A DNA stretch of 64,000 bases from Druceiella hillmani (taxonomy: Eukaryota > Arthropoda > Insecta > Lepidoptera > Hepialidae). Position numbers and translations under genes: made by a program. The stretch spans positions 5,122,501-5,186,500 of the forward strand of contig JAYKKI010000023.1 in the NCBI GenBank assembly GCA_039881145.1. The letters are read 5' to 3'. Shown one piece after another: positions 59,017 to 64,000 of this stretch (position 1 is its first letter; each line of letters opens with the position of its first letter). Under the pieces are notes generated by a model. That model was given only the letters and a program-made list of their open reading frames with translations. It was not told where the DNA came from and did no database searches.

Positions 59017-59455
59017 AAAATGTGGAGGTACATAAAACAAATTATGGAGGAAATAAGTTGATTGACATGAAATATGGAGACATAGGAGATGTTGACATGA
59101 AATGTGGAGGTATATAAAATGAATTATGGGGGAAATGTACTGGTTGATAAGAAATATAGAGACAAAGGGGATATTGACAGGAAATGTGGAGGTATATAAA
59201 ATGAATTATGGGGGAAATGTACTGGTTGATAAGAAATATAGAGACAAAGGGGTTATTGACAGGAAATGTGGAGGTATATAAAATGAATTATGGGGGAAAT
59301 GTACTGGTTGATAAGAAATATAGAGACAAATGGGATATTGACAGGAAATGTGGAGGTATATAAAATGAATTATGGGGGAAATGTACTGGTTGATAAGAAA
59401 TTTATAGACAAAGGGGTTATTAACAGGAAATGTGGAGGTATATAAAATAAATTGA
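59017..59455 (+). repeat. 82-bp minisatellite, about 5.4 units (copy B)
   Basis: Units start near 59017, 59099, 59181, 59263, 59345 and 59427 with 'gaaatgtggaggtatataaa'. Units two to five are nearly identical, and the first and the last partial one are more diverged, so the internal units expanded recently. The period of 82 is not a multiple of three, so there is no coding selection. Confidence 0.95.
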
Positions 59456-59468
59456 AGAGGGAATTTTT

Positions 59469-59524
59469 GTTATTGTAATTAAATATTTTTCATTGAGGAA
59501 AGAAATATATTTAATTACAATAAC
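59469..59524. repeat. Perfect 18-bp inverted repeat (hairpin) absent from copy A
   Basis: 'gttattgtaattaaatat' at 59469-59486 is complementary to 'atatttaattacaataac' at 59507-59524, with a 20-bp loop. Pairing continues weakly outside. Copy A at the homologous place (about 43790-43830) has only a partial left side, so the right arm arose in copy B. Confidence 0.85.
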
Positions 59525-59999
59525 GAAAATATTTTTCTTGTTCATACTATTAGAAAAAATCATGTTTTTTAAAAAAAGGGTTCCTCATCATCATTAGATG
59601 TGAAGATATTAATATAGATTTGATATTTATATTAGAAAAAAAACATGTATTGGATTTTATACTCGTTAATTAACCCATAAATTATTTAATAGCCTAATAA
59701 ATAATTTTTTTAATTATGTTTAATCAAATGAAATCACTCCGAAAAGATGCCCCAAATAAAAAAATCAGTGGACATTGCTTGTTAGAAAGTTAAGATTTTT
59801 TTTTCAATTCAAAATAAATGTTTTTGTTTTCATCTCAACATCCAACTACGAAATTCTTCCCAAAAAATTATTTGATGTATTTCCTTCATATTTCGTTTAA
59901 TTGTAATAAGAGTTTGTCAAATATTTGAAAAAATAAAATTGTTTTAGAATTTATATTTTATTTTTTTAATTAAATATATTCATTGTTTAAAAGTATATT

Positions 60000-60266
60000 T
60001 TACAGGAAAACATAGCATTTGGACCAAAAATCCAAAATCGTATTACGTGTCTGCTTTGAAAACTTAGACGTACCAATAAAATCATTTCCATTACATCCAA
60101 CGAATGTATTTAGTAGATCCGTCTTTTTTATGTCAATTGTCATACGACTAATTAGATTATTTATCATTTTTTTTAATTCAATGAAAAATGACGCCATTTG
60201 GTTTTGACTATACTTAATTATAAAAGAAAATAAAAAGTTCCAAAATGCTGAAAGTTTTCTAGTCAT
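60000..60266 (-). pseudogene. Unassigned 88-codon frame, broken in the paralogous copy
   Basis: In copy B the frame is open for 88 codons from ATG (MTRKLSAFWN). The homologous stretch of copy A (about 44720-44460) aligns without large gaps and keeps MINN, MTIDI, LL, FVGCN and TSKFSK at matching positions, but has several stops. It could be a fragment of an old element protein, or simply DNA-level conservation after duplication. The family is unknown. Confidence 0.2.
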
Positions 60267-61692
60267 ATTTACCTGAAACTACGGAATAATTGTAAAATAG
60301 TTATAACGATGTCCAGGTCTTACACCATATTTTTAATATCACTATTACTAATAATTTTTAAATATTTCATATCAAAGTAATATAACCGGTCTCTAACTGA
60401 GATACTCATAATCTGTTTAAAAACACGCTGATTACGCTGCGCTTGCTAATAATTGATTTTTAAGCTAAAGTGGATAATGGTCCATAAAGTTGATAAATCC
60501 GTTTGTCCCACGACATTACCTCGGATGATTTAAATTAATAAATTCGCCTATTTTTGCATTTTTATTCTCTTATTATCGAGTGATCCTGACTGCTAGAATG
60601 GAAACTTCTGTATGACTAAGCCAATATCAATAACCAAACCAATATGAATTAAACACTGAATAAAATGTATACAGGGCAAAATTGTTAATCAAGATATTTT
60701 TCCCTTTGTTCGACCTTTATTTTATGTGACACCGCTGTATGTTTTTATCTGATGTAGCAGTTAAAAATTATTTTTGTTCCATATTGACTTTTGTTATACC
60801 TAATAATTATTGGTGGACGCCTATTTAAAATAAAAAATAATAAAATTTAAATATTTCAAACACCTGTAATTTATTACTATTATTATCAACATTATTAAAA
60901 TATGACATTAAATATTATTACAATTATTACAAAAATGTAAATATAATTGTAGGGGTAATAGTAAGCAGGCCGAACAAAGTTTCATCAGCTTTCTATGGAA
61001 GTACAAGTTCAAGAAGTGTGTATAAAGTTTCTTTAAAATCATGAAAATGTTAACAAAAATAAAGCCAATTAGTGTATAATACATTGAAAACGGGACACTG
61101 AAGACTATAAGAAAAACTAAGTATAATATATTCTTTAAATAGTATTTTAATGGAGCACTTTATTAAATATTGAAGGAGATATGTCACTAACACTAAATTA
61201 TTGACTGGAAAAAAATAAGGTCTGCCACAAGTAATGTATCTGAAATCTTACTGAGCTTCCGTAATTTCAACAGCTTTGACCAGTTCAACAGAAAGTAATT
61301 TTTAATTATTGTGCTTGAACAAAGTGTTAATAAATATGTGTTATCCACGTTTTCCTACTGAAATTACACTATTGGCTATATTTTTTCGTTTTATGAAAAC
61401 GTAGTTACGAAGAATAACGACGACGAAAAATAACGCCAAGCTAATTTTGCCATGTTCGTCTGTCTGTCTATCCTTACATCGATTATAGACACACAGCTTT
61501 TCTACAGTTCAGACATGTATTTTAATACAGCTCCTCTGCAAGTAAAATGTACAGGGGGATAATTTTGTAATAAAGTGGAATAATTTTGTGTCCGTGGTCA
61601 AAATTATGGTACGCAAAAATATGGTATCTTGCACTAAATATTTTTCTTATGAGATTGCGACATGTATTTGGAAAATTTAATTGTCCCTTTTG

Positions 61693-62039
61693 TAAAATAC
61701 ATTTTCCCAGATGTGCAATATTTAGAAAATGTTATTGTTTCGAAATTTATATCTGCTGTTATAATTTTAATTTTGCTTAAATAATTATTAATTTAAAATA
61801 ATAATTTACAAATATGAAATAAATAAAAAAGAAGAAATAATTTAAAAATAATTACTTACTTACGGGTCAGCAACGAGAGAGCTAGGTATCTTGGATTTAA
61901 ATTAGGAGAAAATCTTTTTGCTCGATTTTCCCACGAATTAAAAGGTGTTTTGTAAAATCTATTGAACTTTATACTGCAAAAATACTGGCCTAAAACTTAT
62001 AAAAGTAATATAAAAATCCGTAATTTCCAAACTTAGCAG

Positions 62040-62084
<45 letters not shown>

Positions 62085-62370
62085 TATACACACATATATA
62101 TGTATATTTAATATTTTGCAAAAATATGCAACCTATTTTATAAGCACAAAATGTTATTTCACTTGCATCAAAAAGGTAGGAATCTAGATAAGAATGTAGT
62201 TATTTTAATTTTCTTTTGAATTACGTTATGACATCATAAAGAACCCTATGTTTTATGAAAAGTTGGAGCTCTGGCAGAGATTTTTAAATATACTCACTCG
62301 TATGTAAAATACACGCCTTTCCTTAACTGTTTGTTTAGTATAAACAAAGTTGATAGTGTTTCCTGGAAAT
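61693..62370 (+). repeat. Left arm of a near-identical 0.68-kb palindrome
   Basis: This arm is original module Y sequence (homologous to 46190-46950 in copy A). Its inverse occurs at 63063-63742 with very few differences: one is a 10-bp segment ('tgatggtagg' in the other arm's complement) missing near 62293, another a T/C substitution near 62325. It includes a (TA)n run at 62041-62100. Confidence 0.92.
62041..62100. repeat. (TA)n microsatellite in left palindrome arm
   Basis: Alternating TA, then 'aatatatacacacatatata'. Its inverted counterpart is at 63341-63395. Confidence 0.95.
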
Positions 62371-63062
62371 TTAAATAGAAGATGTATACGCAGGTAAATT
62401 GCATTCGACATAGTGCCTCAATGTCCCAATTAAAATGCTTTTGTGAACCCAAGCGTCGTATGCAATGGAGACGGAAACGAGTCACATTGTTATTGTTTAA
62501 AAGAGCAATGTAATATAACCAGCTCTACGACCAAATAAATATTAACAAAACGTATGTTTGGATAAAACTTGAAGATTGTTAGGACATAATGTGTAAAATA
62601 ATAAAAAACGTATTGATTACCTATTATCCCTTGGTTGGATTGATCGCAAGCTTACGACCTTTGATGGTTCTCAATTCATTTTCTCGTCGAGCGGGCTTGG
62701 AGTGATATTTATATTGCGTAGCTAAAATGCTATAGATTATGAGGAGCAGTAGAACCACGACAATAAAAAGCTGCTAAGGATTACTACACTAATTCGCAGT
62801 AGACAGAGACAGGTGATAATCGATGATATTTAAAACTCTCAATATACCTCAGTGGCTGCACAAATTGCTTCATTAGCCTCAAATTAACGTGAAGGTGAGT
62901 AATGACTTTTTTATATCAATTCAATTTCCATGAAGATAAATTCTTTCTTGTCGAGTACGTGTCTTAATTTCAGTTGTCCAACTCAATATAAAATTATGGA
63001 ATTTGGTGTAGCCTCCTTGTTGGCAAACTGACTTACATACAATGTTTATGGTTTTTTGTTTT

Positions 63063-63348
63063 ATTTCCAGGAAACACTATCAACTTTGTTTATACTAAAC
63101 AAACAGTTGAGGAAAGGCGTGTATTTTACATACGAGTGAGCCTACCATCATATATTTAAAAATCTCTGCCAGAGCTCCAACTTTTCATAAAACATAGGGT
63201 TCTTTATGATGTCATAACGTAATTCAAAAGAAAATTAAAATAACTACATTCTTATCTAGATTCCTACCTTTTTGATGCAAGTGAAATAACATTTTGTGCT
63301 TATAAAATAGGTTGCATATTTTTGCAAAATATTAAATATACATATATA

Positions 63349-63395
<47 letters not shown>

Positions 63396-63742
63396 CTGCT
63401 AAGTTTGGAAATTACGGATTTTTATATTACTTTTATAAGTTTTAGGCCAGTATTTTTGCAGTATAAAGTTCAATAGATTTTACACAACACCTTTTAATTC
63501 GTGGGAAAATCGAGCAAAAAGATTTTCTCCTAATTTAAATCCAAGATACCTAGCTCTCTCGTTGCTGACTCGTAAGTAAGTAATTCTTTTTAAATTATTT
63601 CTTCTTTTTTATTTATTTCATATTTGTAAATTATTATTTTAAATTAATTATTATTTAAGCAAAATTAATATTATAACAGCAGATATAAATTTCGAAACAA
63701 TAACATTTTCAAAATATTGCACATCAGGGAAAATGTATTTTA
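63063..63742 (-). repeat. Right arm of the near-identical palindrome (inverted insertion)
   Basis: Inverted copy of 61693-62370, about 690 bp away. Copy A has no such arm: its sequence runs from 'tatggttttttg' (47650) through about 100 bp of unique DNA to 'ccccttagttaatatttcg' (47772). In copy B the inverted arm sits between 'atggttttttg' (63056) and 'ttttcctttagttaatatt' (63748). The arm was therefore added after the Y duplication, replacing the local sequence. Confidence 0.92.
63341..63395. repeat. (TA)n microsatellite in right palindrome arm
   Basis: Inverted counterpart of the array at 62041-62100, with 'catatatatgtgtgtgtata' at its start. Confidence 0.95.
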
Positions 63743-64000
63743 AATATTTTTCCTTTAGTTAATATTTCGAAATCTATAACAAATTTTGATTCAATTTCAT
63801 TAAGTAGACGATGTACTATTTTTATGTAATACTTTTAATTAAGTAGACCTATGTAATTTTTGATATTCTAAAATTAAACTATTTTCATTTGTAATAGGCT
63901 AGACAACATATAATGTTTATTCTACTCCAATTATTTTATAAACATCAATCCATTTTGATGAAACACGCGGGTGATAACCTTTGAATCGATTACTGATGAG

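Larger units (their letters stand above)
57330..63960 (+). repeat. Module Y copy B, long direct repeat
   Basis: Collinear partner of 41640-47990. It differs by lacking both hammerhead insertions, by an expanded 82-bp minisatellite, by a hairpin insertion at 59469-59524, and by an inverted copy of part of itself at 63063-63742. That inverted copy replaces about 100 bp present in copy A (47655-47770). The frames 60000-60266 and 61586-61780 lie here. The first aligns with a frame in copy A that is broken by stops. Confidence 0.88.

Noticed and set aside
43588..59455. CRISPR-like array from regularly spaced repeats
   Set aside because: The 82-bp units are contiguous tandem repeats without unique spacers, in a eukaryotic repeat context.
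1..64000. tRNA genes, rRNA genes, bacterial promoters, operons and ribosome binding sites
   Set aside because: No cloverleaf with A and B boxes, no rRNA core sequence and no prokaryotic gene density. The window is a eukaryotic repeat desert.

Overview
The window looks like intergenic, repeat-dominated DNA from a eukaryote, most likely an insect. It is very AT-rich, has long (TA)n microsatellites, and carries decayed non-LTR retrotransposons, a Helitron helicase tail and a Tc1/mariner-type transposase. The style of the retrotransposon and Helitron remnants and of the GC-rich dispersed snippets would suit Lepidoptera, but that is an inference. I found no intact host gene, tRNA, rRNA, CRISPR array or bacterial-type operon. 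Almost every open frame is short and explained by a repeat.

The most interesting content is a small dispersed repeat family at six loci (about 3.48-3.74, 16.89-17.17, 22.48-22.78, 34.38-34.60, 41.75-41.93 and 44.24-44.40 kb). Each arm of about 150 bp carries a minimal type I hammerhead ribozyme motif. In the complete copies two arms are joined head to head, so two hammerheads point outward from the centre of a foldback. There are nine hammerhead motifs in the window. Stem II shows a compensatory base-pair change between copies. Three insertions can be matched to empty sites in paralogous copies of the flanking DNA, and two of these have clear target-site duplications of 13 bp and 8 bp, so the family was mobile. 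The motif resembles hammerheads of Penelope-like retroelements and retrozymes, but no Penelope reverse transcriptase or GIY-YIG nuclease is visible here.

The rest is largely diverged copies of two long repeat modules, called X and Y here. X occurs at 10.9-12.45 (+), 26.45-27.75 (+), 32.8-38.0 (+) and 49.9-55.05 kb (-). The last two form a giant inverted repeat around a 12 kb centre. Y occurs at 17.3-17.6 (-), 18.65-19.48 (+), 21.32-22.15 (-), 40.06-41.0 (-), 41.64-47.99 (+) and 57.33-63.96 kb (+). The two long Y copies are direct repeats of about 6.4 kb. The distal one holds a much younger inverted copy of 680 bp of itself, giving near-identical palindrome arms at 61.69-62.37 and 63.06-63.74 kb, and an 82-bp minisatellite that has expanded relative to its partner.

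Recognisable transposon debris: non-LTR reverse transcriptase remnants at 3.79-4.98 (-), 30.54-31.58 (+) and 56.15-56.74 kb (-); a Helitron PIF1-like helicase C-terminus at 55.68-56.14 kb (-) abutting the last of these; a Tc1/mariner-like transposase fragment at 9.72-10.01 kb (-); and a 924-bp element with 30-bp terminal inverted repeats and TA target duplication at 20.12-21.04 kb.
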